NCBI GenBank assembly: GCA_012976225.1
Contig: JAAVVG010000030.1
Location: forward strand, 124,001 to 188,000
Direction of reading: 5' to 3'
DNA length: 64,000 bases
Source of the DNA: Golubevia sp. BC0850
Taxonomy: Eukaryota > Basidiomycota > Exobasidiomycetes > Golubeviales > Golubeviaceae
Below, piece by piece: positions 1 to 10,901 of this stretch; within the stretch, counting starts at the first letter, position 1; every line of letters starts with the position of its first letter. A program made the translations under genes and the position numbers. The notes beneath the pieces were generated by a model that worked only from the letters and a program-made list of their open reading frames with translations, did no database searches and had not been told where the DNA came from.

Positions 1-630
1 TTCTGTGGTAGCAGAGAGATGGAAAGAGACGCTCAAGCACATGAGAGCCTTTGGGTTCAGTCGTTCTCAAGGGACACGAGTGGTCGACTATCGTCCCTTC
101 CACTCACTCAAAGTTCTCTGCCTGGATGCAAACCTCCTTTGCTTTCTTGGTAACAAATCTGACCTGCATCTCCCCCCAAGCCTAAGTGTCATCCATCTCT
201 CTCACCACAAATTCGACGAAGCTGAACCTCTGGATGAAGACTTTGGAGAGGAACTCTTACTGGCCCGGCTTCTCAGGTTATGACAGATTCCAAATCTGAA
301 GACAGTCGCCGCTCCCAATCGTGGTTGGGACTCGTACTACAAAGAAGCTGTCTTGACCAGAAGCAAAGAACTCTGGGCGGAGAGAAGAAAACCGCTGAAA
401 GGACTAGCGATGTTCACTAGTGGTAGGGTCGTGCTGCAACTATTGGATCCGAGGGAGATTCGTGAGTAGACCCATAATACTTTCTGATTCTGTTTCATCG
501 TCAACCCCAAGTTGCCGATTTACTGAACCGACAACCTCCCCCCTGCCACCTCTCCATTTCAGCTGGCGACAAGTCGAAAGGAGAAAGCTGTCTTTCAATT
601 GGCAGTCTATATCCTCCGTTTGAGATGTAG
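1..630 (+). pseudogene. 3' part of a leucine-rich/F-box-type protein gene with an in-frame TGA
   Basis: The frame is open at the left window edge, so the 5' part lies outside. Residues such as HSLKVLCLDANLL and PPSLSVIHLSHHKF read like leucine-rich repeat strands of fungal F-box-type proteins; I do not recognise a specific family. A TGA at 281-283 interrupts the frame. The same frame continues with protein-like sequence (QIPNLKTVAAPNRGW, then WAERRKPLKGLAMF) to a stop at 467-469. Alternatively a GTGAGT donor at 462 with an acceptor ending at 562 would extend it in phase to a stop at 628-630. The gene may be a young pseudogene, a TGA read-through gene, or hold a sequencing error. Other members of the same broad family in this window are also interrupted. 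Confidence 0.45.
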
Positions 631-1245
631 GTTGATTCGATAGAGAGCCAGATGGAGAAGGGCAAGGACGAGATCGATGGGAAATTGAGAACGACAGAGA
701 AGGAAATGAGCTTCTACATAGGCTTCAAGAAGCATAGTTATCTGTCCTTCAATATAATTCTAACGTTTTGAAGTTCTTCAACTTGCCAAGCTCATCGCTT
801 CAGAACAGCACTTTCAAGCTTTGTGATGCGTGCTTTCGACTTTCGAGGCCTTTTCCTCTCATTCTAGCTTCTGAGCCTCTTGCTGATTTGTTTGGACCCT
901 TTCCACATAAGATCATTCTGTTGAATGGCAAGATCTGACTCCGAGTTTCGGATAGGGAATGAATCTAGTTCGCAACGCTTTGGAAAAACGTAGAGTAGAG
1001 GAAGAAAGAGTGATTCTAGAGTTGGACCATCAAATTGCTGTTCCCTTCAAAGATCGTAGAGTGTCTTCATCTTCCCTTCAGATTTCTCACTTTCTCAGAA
1101 CATTTTTCTTGCGCTTTAGAGTATGGCTTGTTGTTTGTGCTTGGTTGATCGTTGAGAGAGAGTTCCCAACAAAGTTCGCTCTTCTCTCTCGCCAACCACC
1201 ACCTTCATCTATCCCTTACTCTCCTTCTCGATTCATTCATAAATC
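631..1245. other. Intergenic, upstream of cofilin
   Basis: No supported coding sequence. The last 150 bases before the cofilin ATG are rich in TC runs, as expected of a fungal promoter and leader. Confidence 0.5.
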
Positions 1246-2715
1246 ATGGTGAGTTATCAGTTTCATGGATTCAAGTCAATCTCGGTATTCCCTTGGTCTT
1301 TGGAAAGTCCTCCTGGATACAGACAGCCACAGGACGAACGACACAGCATCAGCAGAGAGAACAACATCACAACAGTCTCTCCTCGTAACCCGTATTGAGA
1401 AACGCTGTACAGCTCTCAATCTAGCTCTCAGTTCATTCACTCAATTCATCTTTGCCGCTCTAATCAAGTCACGTTGATACGAGCTCATCCAACTATCAAT
1501 CCGTTCCATGAGCTCACCACCCGACCTCCTTTGCTCCTCTTTTCTCTCTCATCCTTCAGTCTTCCGGAGTCAAAGTTAACCAAGAATGTCTTCAGCAATT
1601 CCAAGAATTGAAACTGGGAAAGAAGACCAAGTACATCATCTATACCATCTCCAACAACCTCACAGAGATTGAAGTCTCAAAGACCTCTTCAAACCAGAGT
1701 TACGACGAGTTTGTAGCCGAACTACCTCCAACTGAATGTCGTTATGCTATCTACGATTTCGAGTATGAGTTACCTGGTGGAGAGGGAAAGAGGAACAAGA
1801 TCTGTTTCTTCACTTGGTGAGTCGGAGTGATACAGAGAGAGGATGTTGGAAAGAGAAAGCTCTGGGTTTGAGTAAGGCCGTCTCTCCTGTTGGAGGAGAC
1901 AGTATTAGCATTTTAAGACTCAGAAGAGACGAGAATGTTGAAGATCTAGCAACTCCACGTAAAGATCAAGTCCAGCACCAGGTCTCCCTCCTGGCTATCC
2001 AACTCTCCTATCCCAATCTTCCACGTCTTCTACCTGAGCTGCGCTCAATGCCTTCTTCAAACGCAAATGACTCTTCCCTTCTGAATCTTCCAATCAAATC
2101 AGCCTCTTTCAGCCCGCGTATTGAAGCTTCTCTCCTCCTCTCCCTGGCTTTCCTCGTCCTTCCTCTCGACAACAGGTCCCCAGATGATGCTAAAATCAAG
2201 CAAAAGATGCTCTACGCCTCTTCCAAGGATGCTCTACGTAAGGCTCTAGTCGGAATCTCAACTGAAATCCAGGGAACTGATTTCAGTGAAGTAGCGTATG
2301 AGACTGGTGAGTTTCAGTTCAAGCAGAGTGATGGAGGAAGGACAAAGGACCAGGGAGAGCAACGCCTCATCGAAGGGATGGAAATCAAGTGCTTGATATA
2401 TTGCTTTTGGCTTCTGAGAAGTTCTGCCGGACAGCAGTGGCGATCCCACTCCAGCGGCAGAGGGAAGCTGATAAGGAAGGCAAGAGATTAGAGAGCTTGG
2501 GCAAGAGCTGGAGAGCTGCGCCCTCTACATGCGATGTGGATAGGAGAAGGGAAGATATGTGGAAGACTCGGCTGGATTGGAGAGCTTCCTTCTATCATTT
2601 GCGAACAGCAGAGACCAACCTCTCTTTGTCAATCGAAAGCTTCTTTCCTCAGCCCCGCTAAACTCAAATCGCTTTCTCTATCTCTACAGTTCTCGCCAAA
2701 TTCACTTCCCCATAA
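1246..2715 (+). CDS. COF1: Cofilin / actin-depolymerising factor
   Basis: ADF/cofilin binds and severs ADP-actin filaments and drives turnover of cortical actin patches. Four exons: 1246-1248, 1560-1816, 2176-2306 and 2690-2715, giving 138 residues, the usual fungal length. The first exon is only the ATG, followed directly by GTGAGT; the join gives [15 protein letters not shown], close to fission yeast cofilin. Family signatures follow in order: [38 protein letters not shown] (W and SPD rejoined over intron 2), [14 protein letters not shown] and [13 protein letters not shown]. The last exon encodes only the end, VLAKFTSP. Introns are long for this window (311, 359 and 383 bases). The 5' ATG-only exon is inferred from phase and similarity. 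The rest is secure. Confidence 0.93.
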
Positions 2716-3649
2716 TCGAACACCCCTGAATCTGATTCGCGTTACGTATGAGATGATGACGAGAGAGAGAGAGCCGAAGGTCTGGGAACTGGATATCTTA
2801 GAATTTAGTGGGAGGGTTTGCAGGGAGATGATTCGGTAGCTAGGAATCTTATCATAGACTTTAATCATTCTTTTCCAACCATTATTACTGGAAATAGAGA
2901 TCGGTTTAAACTTGATTGAGAAAGATCTCTTGCAATCAAAACTTCGTTCATTCATTCATTCATTCTTTTTCGGGTTTGTGTGCTCGATTCATTTCTCTCC
3001 TCAAATCGTTGAAAATTTCGCTTCTCTTCACAAGTCTCTCGAGACTCAGATTCCCTTTCAGTCAGTCGATCTCTACTCCGCATCTTTCCCTCTCACCCTT
3101 CTCAGAAACCCAATCCTTTCCCTCAACCTTTCTACTCTCTTTTCTTAATCTCATGAAACACACAACTCGAATGTCGATCCTCAGTTCCCGATCTTGTCTT
3201 GTATTGTCCAATAATAAATGAACTTTGACAGCGTCGAATAGAGGGCGTGTCAATCAATCCATCGTGGATCGACGGGAAGGACAATATCACTCGAAGTAGA
3301 TCAGCGAAACAGTGTGTTTAAAGCGGGAAGTAAAAGTGCAGGAGAGGATTGTTCACGCTATCGGTCCATGGAGATTAGAACGAGAGAGACCAGCAAACGA
3401 ATTCAACGAGAGAACGACTTCAAGTCAAGGGGCCATGCTAAACAGACGCCTAATCGTTCTGGTAAGAGAGACCCATCTCAGTCAAACTTCCATCTTGGTT
3501 GAAAAATCTGTTGTGGTCATTTGCATATCCGTCTTAACATTCCAGAGGAAGGAAGATTGAATCAAACAAAAAAGGAGAAAGGAAGGTTAGAGGCCAAACA
3601 GTCGACAGGGTGTGTTCTAAACTCGTAAGTTGTAACTTACCCGGATTCT
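2716..3649. other. Intergenic between convergent cofilin and GH128 genes
   Basis: Holds 3' untranslated sequence of both neighbours. A short (ATTC)n run lies near 2945-2965. Short open frames here lack protein-like composition and I support none of them. Confidence 0.5.
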
Positions 3650-4768
3650 TCAGGTCGAAAGAGAGAGAAAGGGGAACAAGACCGATGAAGAAGCGTCAGC
3701 AAAGAGATCCAAGAAACTGAAAGCAGTCTTATACTCAACTTGTTGCCAACCTCCGAAATAGAAGATTCTCTCGACGAAGCCAGAAGACTCGGTCCATTCG
3801 ATTGCTTGCGTCATGAAGTCTTTGGTCTGAGCTTGAGTTCCCTCACCAGAAGCAGTGGTCGCAAACTCTGTAATCCAAAGCTTCTTCCCAGGGAATGCCT
3901 CGCTCTGAGCGGTCATCGCCTTTTTGAAGCCATCAAGATCGTGATATGCTCCGTACCAATGCGCAGCTATGAAGTCGAATTCTCCTCCACACTTTTGCTT
4001 GATCTTCTTCGACATAGAGGTCAAAATGGAGATGTCATAAGCCGTGGCAGATCCTACCTTGCTTCCTTTCTCCTGCAAAGGACGAAGCTGAGGGGAAAAG
4101 GAACAGTGGCGGAGGTGAGTAACTGGCGAGTCAAGAAAATCTTCATCTTTCTGACTCACTTGTTCACACCACTCTTGAGCTGCAGTTTCAGCATCGGTGT
4201 TGGCTTGAGAAGCAACATCCAACTCGTTTTGACCAAGGATGTACGTTGGAATCTTGCCTCCGAAAGATGCTTTCTGCTTGTTCCATTGATTCTGAGGATC
4301 AAAAAAACCGGATCAACACAACCATAGTACCCCGAAAAGCACTCTTTACATCTCACTCACCATTTTCTTACTTCCCCAGAACATTGGGATCCACTGATGA
4401 GTACCTGCCGCGTCGATTTGTGGATTCTGAGATGGAAAATGTTGTCAACGGACCGCAAAAGCTTCGAAAAGAAGCAGAGACATTTCAGACTTTGACTCAC
4501 CTCCCAATGAATGTAAGACGATACTTTGTTTTTTAGAATGTTGGCAGCCCAAGCATCGGGGGCGGCAGCAGCGTAGCTAAAGGGAGGGGGAAAGAGCGTC
4601 CGTCAGTGAACGATCGAAAATGTTAACGTTGAAAAGATGGAAAGCTTCTCCCGAATCTCACCCTCTTTTGACCCCATCTCTCATTTGAATTGAAACAGGG
4701 GAGGCACTGATATCGGTGGCAGCGAGTAAAGCTAAAGCTGCCACGAAGATTGAAGAATGGGTTAACAT
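3650..4768 (-). CDS. Secreted glycoside hydrolase, GH128 / Asl1-like catalytic core
   Basis: Probable endo-beta-1,3-glucanase acting on fungal cell-wall glucan. Five exons: 4768-4662, 4576-4501, 4426-4361, 4291-4160 and 4087-3650; all joins keep phase, giving 272 residues. The N-terminus is a signal peptide (MLTHSSIFVAALALLAA). GH128-type blocks follow: a VSSYIHWE strand, AGTHQWIPMFWGSKKM, then ILGQNELD where the acid/base Glu of family NEPD motifs sits, DFIAAHWYG, and KLWITEFA with the likely nucleophile Glu. The family usually has NEPD; here it is NELD. The C-terminus after FYFGGWQQ is the least certain part and may hold another small intron. The last acceptor was chosen so that LRPLQEKGSKVGSATA matches the family. 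Confidence 0.82.
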
Positions 4769-5646
4769 TCTCAAGTCTGAATGATAATCAGAGAGCTTGG
4801 ACGTAAAACGAGGAAATACAGAGAAAACTGAAGAAAGTCTGACTGGAAGCTGGAGAATGTGAACTTGAGTTGGAAGCTACCAGCGCTCCGTTGGTTGAAG
4901 AAGAACAAGATGAGAGAGAGATGGGGGGGGGGACTCTCCACGTTGGTTCTTCTTCTTTTGTACCAATCTCTTCGGTCCTCACTTGTACAAATACATCAGA
5001 ACGTACCACATGTACAGACATATTTGTGTACAGCGAGTGTGCTGGGCGTCAATCTTTATGACGCCCATTCTGTGGAGTGGAGAATGGGCGTCACCCCTGA
5101 TTTCAAAAAAGATCTTCTATCCCCGTCTTCGCTGGCTGTTCGGAAGCATGTAATCATGTACATATTACACAAGACCTATAGTTCTCTATATAGCCTCAAA
5201 CGTTAAAGACTGGAAAAGCGCCACAATCCTAAAACTCTCCAGACCTGATCGGAATCTTTTTAGACCATGCGGTCGGTCATCCCTCCCTTATTTTCAGCAT
5301 TCATGAGTGATTCATCCAAGATTCGGCGTTCTGTTTCAGAAGGGGGACAAAGAGTCTTGAATGCGCGAATGACAGTAAGAGTGTTGTTTGATAGGCCGAA
5401 AAAAAGTCCAGTAGATCTCAGCTGGAGATCCTGGAGCACTCGATCTTTCATCCTTATCGGACTAGCTCCCACTTTCATTTCCTAGACTCAATTGCGATGC
5501 AGTTGATTTTTGGTGGATGTCTGAGTGTTTGTACAAGTTGTGTAAAGGAACCAAGAGGCATGCAATACCGTCTAGAGTCGAATCCAGATATTTCCCGTCC
5601 CTCCCCACCAATCCCTCATGCTTCGAATCCACTCTCTGCAATCCCC
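4769..5646. other. Upstream region of the GH128 gene and 3' flank of the TMEM115 gene
   Basis: No coding sequence supported. It carries a G-run at 4924-4932, a TGTACA-rich stretch near 5014-5036 and the repeated GGGCGTCA motif listed separately. Confidence 0.5.
5043..5093. promoter_or_regulatory. Clustered GGGCGTCA motif, including a perfect inverted repeat
   Basis: TGGGCGTCA at 5043-5051 and its exact reverse complement TGACGCCCA at 5059-5067 are separated by 7 bases; a third copy, TGGGCGTCA, lies at 5085-5093. The cluster is 275-325 bases upstream of the GH128 start codon. The core resembles half of a CRE/ATF (TGACG) site, so a bZIP operator is a reasonable inference. Function is not shown by sequence. 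Confidence 0.4.
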
Positions 5647-7724
5647 TCACTTCGATCCTCCAGTAACTATGTCTCCATCTGCCGCATCTCGAGCATCAGG
5701 TTTTGATTTAGGATCAACACCTGGATCCGAATCCGAGTCCCAGTCTGCTCCATCTGCATCTTCATCCACCCTCTTTTCTTCTGTCGATGAAGAGGCTGGA
5801 ATTACTACTGTAGCTGGTGATAAAGGAGTTGAATTTGAGGTTGAAGTAGCATTCGTCGGAGGAGTGTATGCTGGCAATTGAGTTGAAACTGAAGAGACAG
5901 AGCCATTTCTTTCAGGTTGATTTGAGGTTTGCGATTTTCCTTTAGATGATCCTCCAGCCAATTTCTGATCCAAAGCTTTCAAAGCCATAGCTCTTCTCCT
6001 TTCCGCTTCTGCTCTTGCACTTCCTGCTCCACTCGGTCCTCCAGCACCTCCTTGCGCGTATGATTCAAGATCGAATTCAGAGTTTCCTCCTCCAGCAGCT
6101 GAGTATCCATAAGATGGACCTGTCCAAGGTTGAACGATGTGGAGACGAACGCAGAGGTCATGAACGAAAGTAGCGATTCGAGAAACGACAGGGCTGAGAA
6201 GGGAAGAAAGGGGAAAGAATTGAGAGTCCGTGATTAGACCCTAGACTTGAGAACGGATCTCAGGAAACTTTGCATCAAACTCACTGAGCGATGGGAGGGA
6301 ACCAATTGACGAAGGCAAAGGCTTCAGATCTGTCTCCTCGAATTCCATCGGGTCCTTCTCCTGCCTTGAAGAATCTTAGATAGACCCAAGAGATCAGCCA
6401 ACCGAATTGAATTAGGATGAAAGGAGAGGCGTATCCCAGAAGACAAACAATATTCGAGAAGGTGACGTAAAGCATTGGAAGATCCTGGAGAAGCAGCGGA
6501 GGGACAATTCTGGATCAGCGTCTTGTAATCTCTAGTTGAAGGGCAGAGACTAAAATTTTGCTGTAGAACCCTTTTCCCGAACTCCGCAATTTGGCCAATT
6601 GATCAAAGTAGCTGCTCACCTTGACTTTCAATTTGACGTAACCTTTGAAGAGCTGAACTTGATGCTCTGGAATGAGCTGTGTAAGGGCTACTAGAAAGGC
6701 GACTTGCAGAGCTTCCAGTCCATGATACTGAGTGCCATAGCTGAGAAAGCGATGGAATTAAGAGTGGAGGGACGTCAGTAGGCAGAACTTGATAGATGGA
6801 GGAAGCTGGGGCACGACGAATAGCTCCTTTTCCTCAAGATTGGAGGATAGCAGCTCGGCGCTAGCTGCGACAGTAGTTATCAATCATATGGAATTAGATT
6901 TAATGAGGCCAGCCCATCTAATAAACCACATCTGAAGGAGAGAGTTCAATTCCTCTGGCTGCCACTTCCACCACCTAGCTCTCCTTCCCTAGGTCACCTT
7001 CCATCAATACTCACATAGCAGTATCACTTCTGAGAACAGCAAACAAGATGATAGCCAAACCCCAAGCTATCACGTTACTTCCAACTATGACGATAGCGGA
7101 GAACTTGAGAAGCTCTACCCAACCCCAAACCCTCTCTAGATACCTCGCTCCAAGCGGGATGGTGAGAATCGAGATGATAAACTGAAAGAAAGAGTGAATA
7201 TGAAAGTCGTCAAGTGAATAGAAAAGATCAGTAAGGAGAGAAAGATGAAACGAGAAGAGAGAAGAGACTTGTTACTTCCATACTTACCTCGATGAAGGAA
7301 GTTTCACAGAAAGCCGAGGTCAATAGAGTCCTGTAGAAGTTAAGAAAGCGATGAGATTTGAGCATCGAAATGTATACCGATAGTGTACCATCACATCAAG
7401 TAAGCAGGAGAGAGGAGACTTCTCCTATCTTCTTTTTAATCTTGAAAACCTTCCAATCTTTGTAGATGCTATCTTTCTAGCCAGGATCCCTCTGTTCTCC
7501 TCTCTAACTTACCAGGGATACCAAAAACTAGCCCCAGGAACCAAGACCAAAGCAGGGAAAGCAAGAGCACTATCTTGCTTTTGGAAAGTTAGATGTAAAC
7601 CTTCGTCTGTTCCGAACAACCTTAAGAAGAAGAGTAGAATTGAGAATCCAAGTAGAGCTGAAGAAAGAATCCTCGTTCCAAGAGGTAAAGATTGTAGAAA
7701 TGGCGTTAGGGAAATCACAGCCAT
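5647..7724 (-). CDS. TMEM115 / DUF1751 rhomboid-like Golgi membrane protein
   Basis: Family members are multi-spanning Golgi proteins related to inactive rhomboids and linked to retrograde Golgi-ER traffic. Six exons: 7724-7513, 7330-7288, 7181-7015, 6740-6620, 6484-6285 and 6193-5647; all joins keep phase, giving 429 residues. Diagnostic blocks: VPGASFWYPWTLLTSAF across the first join, LGARYLERVWGWVE, LQVAFLVALTQLIPEHQV, then GDRSEAFAFVNWFPP. Several hydrophobic segments lie in the first 250 residues. The tail is Ser/Pro/Gly-rich and probably cytosolic. Two donors are GTAAGT rather than the local GTGAGT. The catalytic Ser/His of active rhomboids are not evident, as expected for this family. 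Confidence 0.85.
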
Positions 7725-8137
7725 TTGATCCTTTGACTACTCAAGTTTGAGGCTTTGAGGAGTTTAGATGAAGATGTGGTCGAGAAGTTGGCTTCGGTCC
7801 GTGCAACTTTAAGCCAAGTTGAATCGTAGAATCGTAGAATCCTACGCCTCTTGGTCGAAAATGATTGATTCGTTTGAGATGTAGTCAGCTGAAAAGTGAG
7901 AAAATCAAGAATTCAGACAAGCAAACAAGAAGTCGAGTGCATCTAGAAATGTCATGATTTTCAAAAGGGAATGGTGAAACGACCGCAGTAAATTTACCAA
8001 AGCGAAGCCTCTGGGGCGAACAGAAGTGTATTAATACTACTTAACAACGGGGACATTTACAAGAAAAGGGGGAGTGGTATTGTGACAAAGTGATGACGGC
8101 TGGCTTGTTCCAAAGCTGATCCCTTCATTCGACTTCC
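7725..8137. other. Intergenic
   Basis: Upstream of the TMEM115 start and downstream of the His-rich gene. No coding sequence or clear motif seen. Confidence 0.5.
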
Positions 8138-9308
8138 CTAAGCTTGAGTCTCTTGACGATGTTGACGATGATGATGATTTTTAGGATTTCCATGCCCATA
8201 TTTTTTCCCACCTTTGATTCCTAGAGCTTTTTTGATCTTGGACCACATAGATTTGTTACATGGCTTCTCTCCGTGTGGACCGTGTGGGCGAGGTCCGTGG
8301 GGGTGAGGATGATGGTGAGGACCATGAGGATGTGGAGGTGGACCAGACATTCCGAAAACTAGAGGAATAGGTGGAAGATTGGAGGGAAGAGAGATCTTGA
8401 GAGAAATCTCTGAAAGAGCGTCGTGGAAGTTGGTTGGGTCTGGGTGAGAGTGAGATTCCTTGACGTCCTTTGGATCCTTTGGCTCTTTTGGAGGAGAGTG
8501 AACAGGCTTTAGAGTAGAGATGATTGAAAGTTTAGAGATCAGAACTGTTCGGAAGAGGAGGAAATGTAGGAGCAATGGGTGTTTGGAAAAGGCGCCGTCG
8601 ACACTTACGAAGATTCCAAGACCAACACCATCTCCAGCATCAACAGTACAAGCTTGAATTCTTTCCTTCTTTGATTCTTTCTCAATTTCAAACCCCTCTA
8701 CAGTTTCCTTTCCAGAGGATCTTGAGATTTCTACTAGAACGATGGCTGGAGGAGGTGGAGCGTGAACATGTCCGGGTCCTTTTTTCTCGCCCCCACGATG
8801 TTCCATCTTCTTGTTATGATGTTCTTGATCGAAGTGAAGAATCTCGTTTTTAGCTACCGAAGAGTCACGTTCAATATGAACAGAAGCGGCAGACAAAGAT
8901 GGATGAAGGAAGAAGTTCTTTCCTGGATGAGTTGAAAACGTAAGATTGAAAGCGTCTCCAACTTCCAAATCCTTGCAATCGAATATTCTTGGTGTATGAT
9001 GAGGTGGGAAAGGAGGAGGTTGATGACCATGGGGCTGTGAGGAGTGAGGGAACATTTGAGTCAGAAGTCGTCTCGAAAGTAAGGCAGTCGGCTCTTTTGA
9101 AACTCACTCCAAACAGCTTAGAAGCTACCAAAGCTCCAGCTACCACAGCGAAAAGAGCGAAAACGACTCTTCCTGCGAATCTCTTTCTGTTGTTTGAGGA
9201 GTTTGAGAGTTGGAAGGGTTCGTCTTCTTGGGAACTGTCGTGCTTCTCTACTGGATATTCATGGTTTTGCATGAGTGGGATTTTGACAGAGTCTTGAAGT
9301 GAATTCAT
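8138..9308 (-). CDS. Membrane-anchored protein with a His-rich C-terminus, function unknown
   Basis: I do not recognise this gene. Likely exons 9308-9108, 9034-8609 and 8506-8138 give about 331 residues. The second intron (8608-8507, GTAAGT donor) is a multiple of three, so retaining it would also stay in frame and give 365. The N-terminus is polar, then a single hydrophobic segment (VVFALFAVVAGALVASKLFG, about residues 47-66) suggests a type II signal anchor. A moderately conserved-looking lumenal part follows (IFDCKDLEVGDAFNLTF). The C-terminal 60 residues are loaded with HPHG and HHHP runs and Lys, which could bind Zn, Cu or Ni. An upstream in-frame ATG near 9437 would add 43 residues. Its divergent neighbour is the YFH7-like kinase. 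Confidence 0.65.
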
Positions 9309-9651
9309 TATTGTGAAATGATGGTGATGGTCAAGAAGGAAGAGAAGATTCGGTCCATCCCATTTTGAGACTGAGACGGCAACGGCTGTGTTACCTGAGT
9401 TACTGAGTATAGCTATTTCCGGCCTATACACTTCCACTTCTCCCCCAAATCCACAATCTCATCTTTTTCCAATTTGATAAGATCTTGCAATAGAGAATGG
9501 AGAACAGAGTTGGCATGATTCAAGTGAAGGTATAGACGGAGTACCGAATACCGATAGACCGATTCAAGAAAGTGTTGCTCTCAAACGCTCTTCTCTTCTT
9601 CTTCACTATCCTTCTTCCCTCTAAATACCAAATCATTCATTTGACTCTCGG
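9309..9651. promoter_or_regulatory. Divergent intergenic promoter region
   Basis: 343 bases separate the start codons of the minus-strand His-rich gene and the plus-strand kinase. The TC-rich tract at 9580-9630 fits a leader for the kinase. No specific operator was identified. Confidence 0.4.
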
Positions 9652-10901
9652 ATGGAGAAACAAATTCAGAATCTTACCAACACGATTCTAGAGGCCTTCA
9701 AGTAGTGAGTCTACTTTCCATCTCCAACGCTAATCAGCTTCTTCTCATTCTCATTCCCACTACCTTGTCATCCCTCTCAGTACTCCAGATGATTCCCGGC
9801 TGCTCATCGGAATCTCCGGAATACCAGCTTCAGGCAAATCAGCCTTAGCTAGACATCTTGTTAGCTCCATCAATGAACGAGTTGGATCAGAGCTCACAAG
9901 ACTAGTCGCAATGGATGGTTGGCACTTTTCGAGAGAGCAACTTGATAGATTCGAAGATCCTAAGCTGGCTCATGATAGAAGAGGGGCTGCTTTTACTTTC
10001 GATGCAAAGGTGAGTCTGAGATAAAGTTGAAGCCAGGATGAAGTTGGGGATGGCGTTGATAGGAACTATAGTGAGAAGTGGAAGAGATGGGCAGATGAGG
10101 ACAAGTCGTCTGATAGAAGTTCGCAGCTCTCCGCTTCCTACCTTCTCTAATTTGAGAAATCATTCCTTCAGTTCAGTGATCTTGTAAGAGAGAAGATGGG
10201 CTGAGAAGCGCTTCGACTTGGAGCAACTTCCTCGAGAAGCTTCTCAAAAAGATACTCAGTTCCCATCGCCTCTCTCCTCCTATTCTCTTCCCCTATGCAT
10301 CCTCCAGGCATTTTCCAAATTCATCTCTTCACTTCGATCACCGATTTCCAAAGCCCTCCAACCAGAAGATGGTTACTCCACTCCCCCTTCTTCAACTCCA
10401 CTTCCAACCAACACTCTCTACGCTCCAACTTTCTCACATTCCTCAAAAGACCCAATTCAGAGAAATCTCACAGTTCTTCCCTCCCATAGAATCGTCATAA
10501 TAGAAGGTCTCTACTGCAATCTAAACCAAGGAGAATGGAGGAAAGCAGCCGAAACCTTCGATTTCAGAATCGTTAGTTTGTTAGATCGAGAAGTTGCTAG
10601 GGAGAGATTGAGAGTTAGACACGTAGCCACTGGAGTTGCTAAAGATGATCAGGAGGCTATTTGGAGAGGTGAGTGCTGGTTTCCAACAAGATTCCTCTCT
10701 CTGTCTCTGCGAGAAGATTGGAGAGATGCTTTTACTGACCATGGCTTTTGTTTCCGATCTTGATCTTTTGATGGAAACGGAATTGGTTGAATAGCGGATA
10801 ATAATGATTTACCTAATGGGGACTATCTTCTTTCTCATATCTTGGAACCAGCTTTGAAACTTCCTTCGCTCGACGAACCTTCTTGGGCCGGAGCTGAGTA
10901 G
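9652..10901 (+). CDS. P-loop kinase of the uridine kinase/phosphoribulokinase type, YFH7-like
   Basis: Resembles budding yeast Yfh7, an ATP-dependent kinase whose substrate is not settled. Four exons: 9652-9704, 9781-10009, 10308-10668 and 10795-10901; 249 residues with all phases consistent. The Walker A motif is GISGIPASGKSALARH (about residues 27-42). The family block MDGWHFSREQLDRFEDP with HDRRGAAFTFDA follows, then RIVIIEGLYCNL and RVRHVATGVA. The last exon gives ADNNDLPNGDYLLSHI, matching the family's NDLLNG region. The second intron (298 bases) was placed so that FDAKAFSKFISSLRSP is formed. An open stretch before that acceptor is in frame but reads as intron. Yeast Yfh7 is longer because of insertions absent here. 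Confidence 0.85.

Noticed and set aside
1814-2491. 225-codon plus-strand frame over cofilin introns
   Set aside because: It includes cofilin exon 3 in frame, but the upstream part is intronic and splicing restores the cofilin sequence.
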